From NCBI GenBank assembly GCA_023460175.1, contig JAEWRC010000075.1, positions 1 to 54,114 of the forward strand: 54,114 bases of DNA, read 5' to 3'. Of the stretch, positions 23,107-32,776 are shown piece after piece. Position 1 is the stretch's first letter. Each line of letters begins with the position of its first letter. The notes beneath the pieces were generated by a model, which saw nothing but the letters and a program-made list of their open reading frames with translations, was not told the origin of the DNA and made no database searches. This stretch comes from Actinomycetes bacterium. Lineage in GTDB: Bacteria; Actinomycetota; Actinomycetes; Mycobacteriales; Mycobacteriaceae. A program made the position numbers and the translations under genes.

Positions 23107-24879
23107 TCAACTGTTGCGCAACCGCTGTCGCAGGCCGGTGGCGCGCACCACCCGCCGCGCCAATGCCGCGCGCACCTCGGCCTCGGTGCCCACCACCCGC
23201 ACCTTGGACTTGGCCCGGGTGACCGCGGTGTAGAAGAGCTCGCGGGTGAGCAGCCGCGAGTCCTCGGACGGCAGCAGCACCGTCACCTCGTCGGCCTGAC
23301 TGCCCTGGCTCTTGTGGATGGTCATCGCGTGCATGGTCTCGACATCGGCCAGGCGGCTGGTGGCGAAATCCTGCACCCGCTCGGCCCCGGCGATCGCCAC
23401 CCGCAATGCACCGTCGGCGAAAACGGTCACGCCCATGTCCCCGTTGTACAGCCCCAGCCCGTAGTCGTTGGCCGTGACCAGCACCGGGCGCCCCAGATAC
23501 CAATCGCTCCACAGGGATTCACCGGTGTGCTCGGACAGCCACCGTTCCACCTGCCGGTTCCACTGCCGGATGCCGAACGGGCCGTCGCGGTGCGCGCACA
23601 GCAGGCGGTGCGCCTCGACGGCGGCGAAGGCCCCGGGCACGTCACCGGCCGCGGCGGCCGCCCGCACCCGCAGCGCATGCGGGACGAGGATCTCCCGCAG
23701 CCGCTCGGTCGGCGCGTCGGTGTCGACGAACTCGATGTGCGCACCGCCGCCCGCCAGGATCTCCAGCACGCGATCGGCGTCGCCCCGCCGGATGGCGTCG
23801 GCGAGCAGGCCGATCTCCGCGCCGAAACGGTGCGCGGTGGTCAGCTCCGCGACCTGACCGCCGGTCCGCGCGCCCAGGCCCTCGACGAGATCCGCCAGCA
23901 CCGCCCCGGCCTCGACCGAGGCCAGCTGGTCCGGGTCGCCCACCAGGATCAACCGGGTGTCCGGGCGCAGCGCCTCGAGCAGCCGGGCCATCATCGTCAG
24001 CGAGACCATCGACGTCTCGTCGACGACGATGAGATCGTGCGGCAACCGGTTGCCGCGGTGGTGCTTGAACCGCGTGGAGCTGTCCATCCGCGCGCCCAGC
24101 AGCCGGTGCAGCGTCACCGCCTGCAGCCCGGCCAGCCGCGTTCGATCGGGCCCGCCGAGGTTGCCGATCTCCGAGCGCACCGCTTCCTGCAGCCGCGCGG
24201 CGGCCTTCCCGGTCGGCGCGGCCAGGGCGATGCGCGGCTGCGGCGCCCCGGCCCCCTCGGCCTGTTCGGCGACCAGGGCCAGCAGCCCGGCGATGGTCGT
24301 GGTCTTGCCGGTGCCGGGACCGCCGGTGAGTACGGTGATCCACTGCGACAACGCAATTCGCACCGCCTGCCGCTGCTCCTCGGAGCCCGGCCGGTGGAAC
24401 ACCCGCTCCAGCCCGTCGGCCAGCACCGCCTCGTCGACCCGCGGCGGCAGGGGGCGCGCCGCCACCAGGTCCGCGCACACCTGCCCCTCCTCGCGCCAGT
24501 AGCGGTCCAGGTACAGCAGCCCGTCCTGCTCCAGGTGCAGGACCGTGTGCTCGGTCAGCAGCGGGCTGCGCCGCAGGTCGGTCAGCCACGCCCCGGGGGC
24601 CGGCCAGGGCAGCTCGGGTTGCTCACCGTCGTCGAGGTCGGCGGCCACCGTCCGCAGGTCCACGCACACCGAGCCGAACCGCAGCGCGCGCACCGCCAGC
24701 GCGACGGCCAACGCGACGGGTTCGCTGGTCTCCGCGGCCTGCATCGTCAGCCGGGTGGCCACGTGGACGTCCGCGGAGTCCAGCACGCCGGCCTCGTTGA
24801 ACGCGCGCAGCAATCCGCCGGCGTTCACCGCGCGCCGCCAATGCAGAGCGTCGTCGGGCACGGGCACGGGCACGGTCAT
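23107..24879 (-). CDS. recD: Exodeoxyribonuclease V subunit alpha (RecD)
   Basis: 590 aa. Walker A GGPGTGKTTT at about residue 183, Walker B region VVDETSM, GDPDQL motif III, MTIHKSQGSQADEV motif V and YTAVTRAKSKVRVVG motif VI mark an SF1B 5'-3' helicase. N-terminal RecD-specific domain precedes it. ATG 24879 overlaps the recB stop by ATGA; the frame is open further upstream but that is recB antisense. As the last gene of recC-recB-recD it completes the RecBCD complex. In mycobacteria RecBCD acts in single-strand annealing repair rather than in main break resection by AdnAB (known). Confidence 0.93.
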   Translation of the reverse strand: MTVPVPVPDDALHWRRAVNAGGLLRAFNEAGVLDSADVHVATRLTMQAAETSEPVALAVALAVRALRFGSVCVDLRTVAADLDDGEQPELPWPAPGAWLTDLRRSPLLTEHTVLHLEQDGLLYLDRYWREEGQVCADLVAARPLPPRVDEAVLADGLERVFHRPGSEEQRQAVRIALSQWITVLTGGPGTGKTTTIAGLLALVAEQAEGAGAPQPRIALAAPTGKAAARLQEAVRSEIGNLGGPDRTRLAGLQAVTLHRLLGARMDSSTRFKHHRGNRLPHDLIVVDETSMVSLTMMARLLEALRPDTRLILVGDPDQLASVEAGAVLADLVEGLGARTGGQVAELTTAHRFGAEIGLLADAIRRGDADRVLEILAGGGAHIEFVDTDAPTERLREILVPHALRVRAAAAAGDVPGAFAAVEAHRLLCAHRDGPFGIRQWNRQVERWLSEHTGESLWSDWYLGRPVLVTANDYGLGLYNGDMGVTVFADGALRVAIAGAERVQDFATSRLADVETMHAMTIHKSQGSQADEVTVLLPSEDSRLLTRELFYTAVTRAKSKVRVVGTEAEVRAALARRVVRATGLRQRLRNS

Positions 24880-27800
24880 CGGGGCACCCCCGCGCCGGCG
24901 AGAAGATCCGAGAGCGCCGAGACCAACGACACCGGCGGCCGCCAGCTGAACACCCCGGCGCGGTGGCCGTCGACCACCGGGGTCGCCGCGCCGCACATGC
25001 CGCGCAGGAACAGGTACAGCACCCCGCCGAAGTGCTGCTCGGGCTGGTAGTCGGGCACTCGCCAGCGCAGGAAGCGGTGCAGCACAACGCTGTACAGCAG
25101 GGCCTGCAGCACATAGTCGGAATGCAGCATGGCCGCGGCCAGCTGGGGCGGGCCGTAGTCGGCGGCCACCGGTCGCGCGCCCTCGCCCAGCCGGTTGGTC
25201 TTGTAGTCGACGACCACGAATCGATGCCCGACGGCCGGGTCCGGGATGCGCAGCACCGCGTCGATGGAGCCCGACAGGTAACCGCGCAGGGTGGCCGCGG
25301 ACAGGGCCGGGGCGCGCAACTGCTCGGCGTAGCCGCGCATCGGGTCGTCCGGACTCAGTTGTTCCTCCAGCAGGTCCCCGACCTGCGCCAGCGTGACGGT
25401 GGTCAGCTCGTCGGTGAGATCCCCTCCGGTCAAGGGTATTTCGAAATCCAGCTCGCGCAGGCGATCGTGCAGGCCGATGTCGCGCAGCCGCAGATCGGCC
25501 GCGAGCGGCCCCAGCGGGGTGTCATGCAGGGGCACCAGCGCCGCGGCGATGTCGGCGATCTCCGCCTCGACCGGCCACCAGGCGAAGTGCCGGGCGACGT
25601 GGTCGGTCAACTCCGCCTCGAGGTCCGCCGCGAACGGGTCGGCGGTCTCGAGCACCGCATGCACCAACGAACCGAACGTCGCACCCCCGGGCAGTTCGGC
25701 CATCGGCGACGAAACCCCCTCGGTCACCGGGCTTTCCGAGCCCGCGGCCACCGGATCGTCGACCTCGTCGTCCTTGCCGGCGGCTTCCGGTTCGCTCCCC
25801 ACCCCGGCCGGGGCCTCGTGCGAGGCGCGCACCAGCGCCGAGTATGACGTGCGCCGCCAGGTCAGATCGACCTGGCGGTCAAATGTCCTGACCGCCAGTC
25901 CCTCCGGCGGATCCGGCGGGCGCAGCGGCGACGCTCCGGCGACGACCGCGTCCTCGACCACCGGGCCGCCGGCCTCCTGCCACGCCGCGAACAGGCGCCG
26001 CGCGGCTTCGTCGGTGATGCCGGTCTCACACTTGTCCGGCACGGTCGGCTCGCCGGGCCGACGCCCGCGCAGCAGCCGGGACAGCCCGCCGTTGATCTCG
26101 TCCCAGGACGGCGCCCACCACGCGACCACCTGCCCCTTCGCCCGGGTCAGCGCCACGTAGGCCAGTCGCAGCACCTCGCCGGCGGATTCGGCGGCGGCGC
26201 GCTGCGCGGCCTCGGCGTAGCCCGGGCTGCCGGGACCGCCGATGTGCAGGCACCGATTTCCGTCCTCGTCGTGGAACAGCACCTGGTCGTCGGGCTTGAC
26301 GTGGCGGTTGAACATGAAGGGCAGGTAGACCACCGGGAACTCGAGTCCCTTGCTGCCCCAGTACGTCATGATCTGCACCGCGGCGGTCTCGCTGTCCAGC
26401 CGCCGGTTGCGTTCGGCGCCGGTGCCGGCATCCCGTTCCTGACGCAGCAATTCGGCCAGCGCGGGCAACGACAGGCTCTCCCGATGCGCGGCCGCCTGCA
26501 GGAGGTCGGCCAGATGCGTCAGGTCCGTCATCAGCCGCGCGCCGCCGGGGCCGGCCAGGACCCGCCGCCCCATCCCGGCCAGGTTGGCCGATTCGAAGAC
26601 CGCCGCGACGCCCAGCCGGCGAACCCGATCTGCCCAGTCCCGCAACGTTTCCGCGATGCGGTCGGTCAGCGCGTCGCCGCCGGCGGCCAGGCTCGAGCCC
26701 GTCTCGCCGAAGAAGCTGGTCAGCGCCGCGGCCCGGACCAGGGCCGGGCGGTGGGTCTGCTCCATGGCCTCGATCAGGCACAGCCAGTCGGTGGCCGCCT
26801 CGGAACCGAAGACATCGGCGTCCCCGGAGTACACCGAAGAGATACCGAGGGCGGCCAGCGCGTCGCGACACGGCGCGGCGTCCCACCGGTTCTGCACGAT
26901 CACCGCGACGTCACGGGCCGTGACGCGCTTGCCGTCGAAGGTGGTTTCGTGGGTGAGCAACCCGGCGATGTCGGCCGCCAGGTCCTGGGCGATGTAGGGG
27001 CGAAGTGCACCGATCGGGATGGTGTCGTCGTCCTGTTTGCGGAACTGCGGACGGCCGACGACCCGCAGCCGGAACGGATCGTTGTGCGGGGCCCCGGCCA
27101 GCCGCTGGGTCTGATGGCGGGCGCTGACGTCCCCGACGACGATGTCGGCGTCGCCGAGTTGCGCGCCGCGCAGCACCGCGTGCACCGCGTCGACGAGCGG
27201 TTTGTCGCTGCGCCAGTTGGTGTCCAGGGTGCGACGCTCGCCCGCGCTGTGGGCCGCGGCCAGATAGGTGACGATGTCGCCGCCGCGGAACGCGTAGATG
27301 GCCTGCTTCGGGTCGCCGATCAGCACCAGGGTGCAGGCGCCGGCGAAGGCCCGCTCGATCACCTGCCACTGGATCGGGTCGGTGTCCTGGAATTCGTCGA
27401 CGAGCACGATGCGCCAGCGGCGCCGCATCCGGGACCGCGCCGGCGCGTCGTCGGCGTGCAGGGCCTCGGCCAGCCGACCGAGCAGGTCGTCGTAGCCCTG
27501 GATGCGCAGCCGGCGTTTACGGGGTTCGATCTCGTCGAGGACGCGGCGCACGAAGTCCAGCCGGGCCGCGGCGTCGCTGTCCGGCGCCGCCTCGACGGGA
27601 CGGATGGCCGTGCCCGGGTTCCCGACGGCGGCGCGGGCCAGCTCGAGTGCCTGCTCCCGGGTCAGCGGCGGGAGGGTCTTCTGCTGACCGAAGTGGGACA
27701 GGTAGACGTCGTCGACGATCTCGGTGATCAGGTCCTGCAGCGAGTCCACCAGCTGCACATCGGGATCGCCGTCGCCGGCCACGCCCAGCGATTTGAGGAC

Positions 27801-28187
27801 GATCTGGCAGAACTGGTGGGTGGTGGCGATGGTCGCGGAATCGAAGTCCGCCAGGGCACGGCGCAGCCGCCGGGCCCGGGCGGTGCGCTCGTCGGGCGGT
27901 GCGGCCAGCAGGTGCTCGATGAGATCGTTGGCGGGCTCGGCGCCGGGCGGGGCGTCGAACGCCTCGACGGCCTCGAGCAGCTGCGCCCGCACCCGCTCGC
28001 GCAGTTCGCGGGTGGCGGCGCGACTGAATGTGATCAGCAGCATCTCGTCGAGGGTCGCGACGTCCTCGGCGATGTACCGGGTGACCAGCGCCGCCAGGGC
28101 GAACGTCTTGCCGGTGCCGGCGCTGGCCTCCAGCACCGTGGTGGAGTTGCCGGCGGGCAGGGGCCCGAACAGGTCGAAGGGCTTCAT
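24876..28187 (-). CDS. recB: Exodeoxyribonuclease V subunit beta (RecB)
   Basis: 1103 aa. Walker A ASAGTGKTFALAALV at residues ~21-35, LVDEFQDTDPIQW Walker B, VLIGDPKQAIYAFRGGD motif III, and YWGSKGLEFPVVYLP motif V form an SF1A UvrD-like 3'-5' helicase. The C-terminal PD-(D/E)xK nuclease is seen at about residue 990, VVVDYKTNRL. Longer than neither the E. coli enzyme (1180 aa) nor other actinobacterial homologues. Overlaps recC and recD by four bases each. Confidence 0.94.
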   Translation of the reverse strand: MKPFDLFGPLPAGNSTTVLEASAGTGKTFALAALVTRYIAEDVATLDEMLLITFSRAATRELRERVRAQLLEAVEAFDAPPGAEPANDLIEHLLAAPPDERTARARRLRRALADFDSATIATTHQFCQIVLKSLGVAGDGDPDVQLVDSLQDLITEIVDDVYLSHFGQQKTLPPLTREQALELARAAVGNPGTAIRPVEAAPDSDAAARLDFVRRVLDEIEPRKRRLRIQGYDDLLGRLAEALHADDAPARSRMRRRWRIVLVDEFQDTDPIQWQVIERAFAGACTLVLIGDPKQAIYAFRGGDIVTYLAAAHSAGERRTLDTNWRSDKPLVDAVHAVLRGAQLGDADIVVGDVSARHQTQRLAGAPHNDPFRLRVVGRPQFRKQDDDTIPIGALRPYIAQDLAADIAGLLTHETTFDGKRVTARDVAVIVQNRWDAAPCRDALAALGISSVYSGDADVFGSEAATDWLCLIEAMEQTHRPALVRAAALTSFFGETGSSLAAGGDALTDRIAETLRDWADRVRRLGVAAVFESANLAGMGRRVLAGPGGARLMTDLTHLADLLQAAAHRESLSLPALAELLRQERDAGTGAERNRRLDSETAAVQIMTYWGSKGLEFPVVYLPFMFNRHVKPDDQVLFHDEDGNRCLHIGGPGSPGYAEAAQRAAAESAGEVLRLAYVALTRAKGQVVAWWAPSWDEINGGLSRLLRGRRPGEPTVPDKCETGITDEAARRLFAAWQEAGGPVVEDAVVAGASPLRPPDPPEGLAVRTFDRQVDLTWRRTSYSALVRASHEAPAGVGSEPEAAGKDDEVDDPVAAGSESPVTEGVSSPMAELPGGATFGSLVHAVLETADPFAADLEAELTDHVARHFAWWPVEAEIADIAAALVPLHDTPLGPLAADLRLRDIGLHDRLRELDFEIPLTGGDLTDELTTVTLAQVGDLLEEQLSPDDPMRGYAEQLRAPALSAATLRGYLSGSIDAVLRIPDPAVGHRFVVVDYKTNRLGEGARPVAADYGPPQLAAAMLHSDYVLQALLYSVVLHRFLRWRVPDYQPEQHFGGVLYLFLRGMCGAATPVVDGHRAGVFSWRPPVSLVSALSDLLAGAGVPR

Positions 28188-31100
28188 CGGCCCACCCGCT
28201 GTTCGGCGGCCAGCATCGGGGACCAGACCCGGCGGGCCAGGGCACCGAGGCGGGTGGTCTCCCCGGCGAACTCCTCGCCCGGTGCGGGCGGACCCAGCAG
28301 CACATCCAGCGGGGCCCGGGAGCCCCAGGCCCGGGCGTGCGCCGCGGCGTCATCGTCCCCGGGGTACTTGCCGGACTGCCACGCGTACAGGGCCGCCCGG
28401 TTCGGGTCGGACCCGTGGTGGCGGGCCGCGGCCCACGCGTGGGAGGTCTTGAGCGGCAGCGGAACCGGCTCGCAACGTCCCGCGTCGTAGATGGCCACCA
28501 GCTGGGCCAGGAGCACCTTCGCGGGCTGCTCGGGCGGCCCGAACGCCCGCACGGCGGTGCCGTTGCCGCCGCGGCGGCCGATGCAGATCGCGGTCCAGTC
28601 CTGCTCGGGCGTCGCGGCGACCAGCGCCAGCAACCGAATCCAGGCCTGCAGCACATGTTTGGGCGCCAGGGTCGAATAGGTGACCGACACGTAGCGTTCG
28701 GCGTAGACCGGGTTGACCGTGCCCGTCAGCCGCCGACCCGCGCCGAGGTCCAGGTCGACGTCGACGGCCCGCGGGTCGCCCACCCGGTGCTCGAATGCGG
28801 TGGCGGCCAGCCGTTTCGCGAGTTCCTGGGTGCGCTGCGCCTTGCGCCACCCCAGCTGACCGGGTGGCAGGCGGCCGCGGCGCCACTCGGCGTGCAGGGC
28901 CCAGTCCGGATCCCGGCCGCGCAGCAGGTCGTCGAGCATCCGGTCGCCGACGGCCCACGACGCCAGCTGGTCGATCTCCACCGGGATCGCGTCCTCAACC
29001 GCGTCGGCGTCGAACGGCAGTGCCACCGCGAAGTTCCGGAAGAAGCCCTTGACGGGATCGTTGAAGAAACTCAACAGGTCCTCGAGCGCGACGTCGCCGG
29101 ATTCGGGCGCGGCCAGCGGTGCCGAGAGGAACCCGGGCTCCGGCTCGGTCGCCGGGGCGCGGGCGGCCTCGGCGGCGACCAGCGCCGTGGGATCGAACGT
29201 GAACGGCGTCGGCTCGCCCAGCGCACCGGGGGTGACGTTGCGGCTGTCGAACGGCTGCAGCGGATGGTCCACCAACACGTGCTCCCGCACCGGCGTCGGC
29301 GTCGTGCGGTCCAGGGCATCCAGGATCTCGGCCAACGGCACGCACGGTGGCCGGGACTGTCCGGTGTACTCGTCGGCCCCGGTGTAGGTGATCACCAACT
29401 TCTCCCCCGCCGCGCTGATCGCGTCCAGCAGGAGTTGGCGGTCCTCGGACCGGATGTCGCGTTCGCCCACCACGGGATCGCGGGCCAGCACGTCGTCGCC
29501 GTCGGGCGCACCGACCCGGGGGAACACCCCGTCGTCGAGCCCGACCAGACACACCACGCGATGCGGCACCGACCGCATGGGCACCATGGTGCACACCGTC
29601 AGGCCGCCGCTGCGGAAGTTCGCCCGGGTCGGTCGGCCCGCCAGCTGTCGTTTCAGCAGCGAGCGGATGTCGCTGAGCCGCAGCGCGATCGACGCGCGCG
29701 GCCCGGCGTCGGCGACGATGTCGGCGAACTCGCGGTGCAGTTGACCCGACTGCCAGCCGTCGGCCGAGCCGACGCGGGTGAGCCGGCCGACCCCGTCGGT
29801 GAGCAGTCCCAGCCACTCGGCCAGGGTCCGCGTCCCGGTCAACGAGTCCACCGTCCACTGCAGCCGGTCGACGAATTCGGCGAAGCGCCCGGCAAGTTCG
29901 ACGCGATTGCTGCCCACGTCGTCGAGCGGCAGGGTGATGCCCAGCCAGTCCTGGGAGTCGTCGGACATCGCGACCCCGCACAGCACCCGGTCCACGCCGA
30001 AGCGCCAGGTGTTGTGCACGAACGCGCCGACCCCGAACGGTTCCCGGTGCGCCTGGTCGAACCCCCACCGGATGCCGGAGTCGCGCACCCACTCGGTGAT
30101 GGTGTCCAGGTCGTCGTCGGTGAAGCCGAACCGGGCGCGGACCGGGCCGGCCGCGGCGAGGTTGAGCACCTCGCCGGCGGGGGCGCGCCCGCCGACCAGG
30201 TCCAGCAGGCTCGCGGTCACCCCCAGCAGGGGGTTGGTCTGGACCGGGGAGCGGTCGGCCAACCGGACCCGAAGGCGGTGCGCCGGGTGGCCTTCCCCGG
30301 CTGTCCCGGCGCCGGCGTCGCCGAGGCCGAAGCCCGCCACGATCAGCGGCGCAAAGGTGTCGATGTCCGGGCACATCACCAGGATGTCGCGGGGTTCCAG
30401 CGTCGGGTCCTCGGCGAGCGCGCCCAACAACACATCCCGCAGCACATCGATCTGGCGGGCCGGTCCGTGACAGCCGTGCACCCGCACCGAACGATCCTCG
30501 GGCGAGAACGTTCGGCGGTCCGGTCGCAGCGCGTCGGCCGCCAGGTCGGCCTGCAGCCAACCCAGCAGCGTGTCGGGTTTGGTTGCGCCGCTGAGGTTCC
30601 CGTCGTCGACCGCGGTCTGGGGCAGCGACTGCTGCAGCTCGCGGACGTCGCGGCCGAGGGTGAGCAACAGCGGGTGGCCGCTCTCGCCGAGGTCGACGTC
30701 GGCGCGACGCGCCCGCCCGGTGCGACGCTCGGCCAGCGCGGCCCACAGGGCGTCGCTGGGATGCGGAATCCAGAGGTGGACGTCGTGGTGGGTCGATACG
30801 GCGTCCAACAGCTCGAGGTCGGTCGCCGTCAGGCGGGTCTGACCGAACAGCGAGAGCCGCGGCGGCAGGGCCGCGGGCCGCCCCCGCAACGCGGCCAGCG
30901 TTTGCGCGTGGCGCACGTGCGGCGGATCGGCCGGCACGCGACGCACCAGTTGGCGCCACAGCTCCGGTTGCCAGGTGAGGTCGCCGTCCAGGGCGGCGCC
31001 CAGACCGTCGGTGTCCGCGCCGTCGCACCAGTCGATCAGCAGCTGCGGGCGCTGGGTCGCGTAGGACGCGAACAGGCCCGCCAACCGGCGCGCCACCGCG

Positions 31101-31501
31101 TATCGGCGCCCCAGCCGCAGTTCGGCCTCCTCCCCGCTGCGCCGATGCCCGAGGTGCTCGGCCAGCGGCCGGCACCAGGGTTCCTCGGCCGCGGCGTCGA
31201 CGACTTCCAGCAGCGGCCAGACCATGCTGTCCGGGGACCACGGGTCGGCCTCGGCGGTGCCGGTGAGCTCGGCGATCAGCGAACGCGGGGAGCGGAAGGA
31301 CACCCCGGCGCACACCCCGTCGGCGTCGTGCCCCCGCCCCAACACATGCGAGAGCCGCTGCGACAGCCACCGTTCCACCCCGCGCGCGGGCACCAACACC
31401 AGTTCCTCGGCGAACGGATCCGCCGGCGGTGTGGCCAACAGCCGACCGAGCCCGTCGGCGAGCAGGTCCGTGCGTTCGGCACGGTGCAGGTGGAGCGCCA
31501 T
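28184..31501 (-). CDS. recC: Exodeoxyribonuclease V subunit gamma (RecC)
   Basis: 1105 aa. N-terminal helicase-like domains (RAERTDLLADGLGRLLATPPADPFAEELVLVPARGVERWLSQRLS) lack a working Walker A, as expected for RecC. HGCHGPARQIDVLRDVLLGALAEDPTLEPRDILVMCPDID and VCTMVPMRSVPHRVVCLVGLDDGVFPR are RecC hallmarks; the last ~300 residues form the nuclease-like pin domain. ATG 31501 with a TACATT -10 box 8 bases upstream implies a leaderless first gene of the operon. Confidence 0.93.
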   Translation of the reverse strand: MALHLHRAERTDLLADGLGRLLATPPADPFAEELVLVPARGVERWLSQRLSHVLGRGHDADGVCAGVSFRSPRSLIAELTGTAEADPWSPDSMVWPLLEVVDAAAEEPWCRPLAEHLGHRRSGEEAELRLGRRYAVARRLAGLFASYATQRPQLLIDWCDGADTDGLGAALDGDLTWQPELWRQLVRRVPADPPHVRHAQTLAALRGRPAALPPRLSLFGQTRLTATDLELLDAVSTHHDVHLWIPHPSDALWAALAERRTGRARRADVDLGESGHPLLLTLGRDVRELQQSLPQTAVDDGNLSGATKPDTLLGWLQADLAADALRPDRRTFSPEDRSVRVHGCHGPARQIDVLRDVLLGALAEDPTLEPRDILVMCPDIDTFAPLIVAGFGLGDAGAGTAGEGHPAHRLRVRLADRSPVQTNPLLGVTASLLDLVGGRAPAGEVLNLAAAGPVRARFGFTDDDLDTITEWVRDSGIRWGFDQAHREPFGVGAFVHNTWRFGVDRVLCGVAMSDDSQDWLGITLPLDDVGSNRVELAGRFAEFVDRLQWTVDSLTGTRTLAEWLGLLTDGVGRLTRVGSADGWQSGQLHREFADIVADAGPRASIALRLSDIRSLLKRQLAGRPTRANFRSGGLTVCTMVPMRSVPHRVVCLVGLDDGVFPRVGAPDGDDVLARDPVVGERDIRSEDRQLLLDAISAAGEKLVITYTGADEYTGQSRPPCVPLAEILDALDRTTPTPVREHVLVDHPLQPFDSRNVTPGALGEPTPFTFDPTALVAAEAARAPATEPEPGFLSAPLAAPESGDVALEDLLSFFNDPVKGFFRNFAVALPFDADAVEDAIPVEIDQLASWAVGDRMLDDLLRGRDPDWALHAEWRRGRLPPGQLGWRKAQRTQELAKRLAATAFEHRVGDPRAVDVDLDLGAGRRLTGTVNPVYAERYVSVTYSTLAPKHVLQAWIRLLALVAATPEQDWTAICIGRRGGNGTAVRAFGPPEQPAKVLLAQLVAIYDAGRCEPVPLPLKTSHAWAAARHHGSDPNRAALYAWQSGKYPGDDDAAAHARAWGSRAPLDVLLGPPAPGEEFAGETTRLGALARRVWSPMLAAEQRVGR

Positions 31502-31509
31502 CGCAGCCC

Positions 31510-31515
31510 AATGTA
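31510..31515 (-). promoter_or_regulatory. -10 box of the leaderless recCBD transcript
   Basis: TACATT on the minus strand (31515-31510), eight bases before the recC ATG. No Shine-Dalgarno site is present, so translation likely starts on a leaderless mRNA. Confidence 0.45.
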
Positions 31516-31632
31516 GAGCCTGGGCCCGACACCCGGGCATCCCCGCCCGGATCCGCGGGGGCCGCAGAATTCGCTCCGACTCGGGAGCCGGGAACGCTTT
31601 CGGTTGGTAACTTGGGCAGAAGGAGGCCCCCG

Positions 31633-32775
31633 ATGACTGCCCACATCACCGAACGAAAGCCGGCCACCGAGCACGTCGCGGTGCGATGCGTCGATTCCGA
31701 TGTCCATCCCGCCCCCAAGCGCGGTGAACTGGTCCCCTTCATCCCCGAGCCCTGGCGCAGCAAGTACTTCCTGACGCATCAGTACGCCGAACAGATCTAC
31801 TACGACGCGCCCGACTACGCCCACGCCTTCGCCATGCGGGTCGACGCGTTCCCCGACGACGGCGAATTCGCCTGCAGCGACCCCGATCTGGCGTTTCGCC
31901 AGCTCATCATGGAGGCCGGCTCCGACATCGGCGTCCTGGAGCCGGCCGCGTATCCGTGCCGCATCCCGGAGGCCGAGCATGCGATGAGCCAGGCGCTGAA
32001 CTCCTGGCAGGACGCGTGCTGGCTGGACCCGCACAACAATTGGCACCAGCGCTGGCGCGGGTCGATCTGCGTCGGCATCGAGGCCCCGCAGCTGGCGGCC
32101 GCCGAGATCGAGAAGTGGGCCGGCCACCCCTACATGGCGCAGGTGCTGATCAAGGCCGAACGCCGCCCGGCCTGGGGCGACCCGATGTACGACCCGGTGT
32201 GGGCCGCGGCCACCAAGCACGACATCACCGTGTCGTGTCACCTGTCGCGCAGCCACCACGAGGAACTGCCCATCCCGCCGGTGGGATTCCCCAGCTACAA
32301 CCACGATTTCATGGTCACCTACTCGTTGCTGGCGGCGAATCAGGTGATGAGTTTGGTCTTCGACGGGGTGTTCGACCGCTTCCCGACGCTGCGGATCGTG
32401 CTGGTGGAGCACGCCTTCACCTGGATCCTGCCGCTGATGTGGCGCATGGATGCCATCTACGAGGCCCGCAAGCAATGGCTGGACATCAAGCGCAAGCCCA
32501 GCGAGTACGTCAAGGACCACATCAAGTTCACCACCCAGCCGCTGGACTACCCCGAGGACAAGACCGAACTCACCCGGGCCTTCGAGTGGATGGAGTGCGA
32601 GAAGATCCTGTTGTTCAGCTCCGACTATCCGCACTGGACCTTCGACGACCCGCGCTGGCTGGTCAAGCACCTGCCCGAGCACGCCCGCGAGGCCATCATG
32701 TTCCGCAACGGCATCGAGACCTACAAGCTGCCCGACACCGTCCCGGCCCTCGAAGGGCAGACCCGGGTCTTCTGA
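31633..32775 (+). CDS. Amidohydrolase-2 family protein
   Basis: 380 aa TIM-barrel metal hydrolase. Metal-site residues are visible: DSDVHPAP (replacing the usual DxHxH), SCHLSRSHHEE, LVEHAFTW and FSSDYPHWTFDD near the C-terminus, with the final Asp. These proteins are related to aminocarboxymuconate semialdehyde decarboxylase and often act in aromatic or steroid degradation. AGGAGG lies 7 bases before the ATG, and TAACTT at 31608-31613 is a good -10. It converges with the P450 gene, with only one base between stops. Confidence 0.85.
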   Translation: MTAHITERKPATEHVAVRCVDSDVHPAPKRGELVPFIPEPWRSKYFLTHQYAEQIYYDAPDYAHAFAMRVDAFPDDGEFACSDPDLAFRQLIMEAGSDIGVLEPAAYPCRIPEAEHAMSQALNSWQDACWLDPHNNWHQRWRGSICVGIEAPQLAAAEIEKWAGHPYMAQVLIKAERRPAWGDPMYDPVWAAATKHDITVSCHLSRSHHEELPIPPVGFPSYNHDFMVTYSLLAANQVMSLVFDGVFDRFPTLRIVLVEHAFTWILPLMWRMDAIYEARKQWLDIKRKPSEYVKDHIKFTTQPLDYPEDKTELTRAFEWMECEKILLFSSDYPHWTFDDPRWLVKHLPEHAREAIMFRNGIETYKLPDTVPALEGQTRVF

Positions 32776-32776
32776 C

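Noticed and set aside
23314..31516. Very long plus-strand open frames opposite recCBD
   Set aside because: High-GC antisense shadows with Arg/Gly/Gln-rich, motif-free products; the minus strand has helicase and nuclease motifs throughout.
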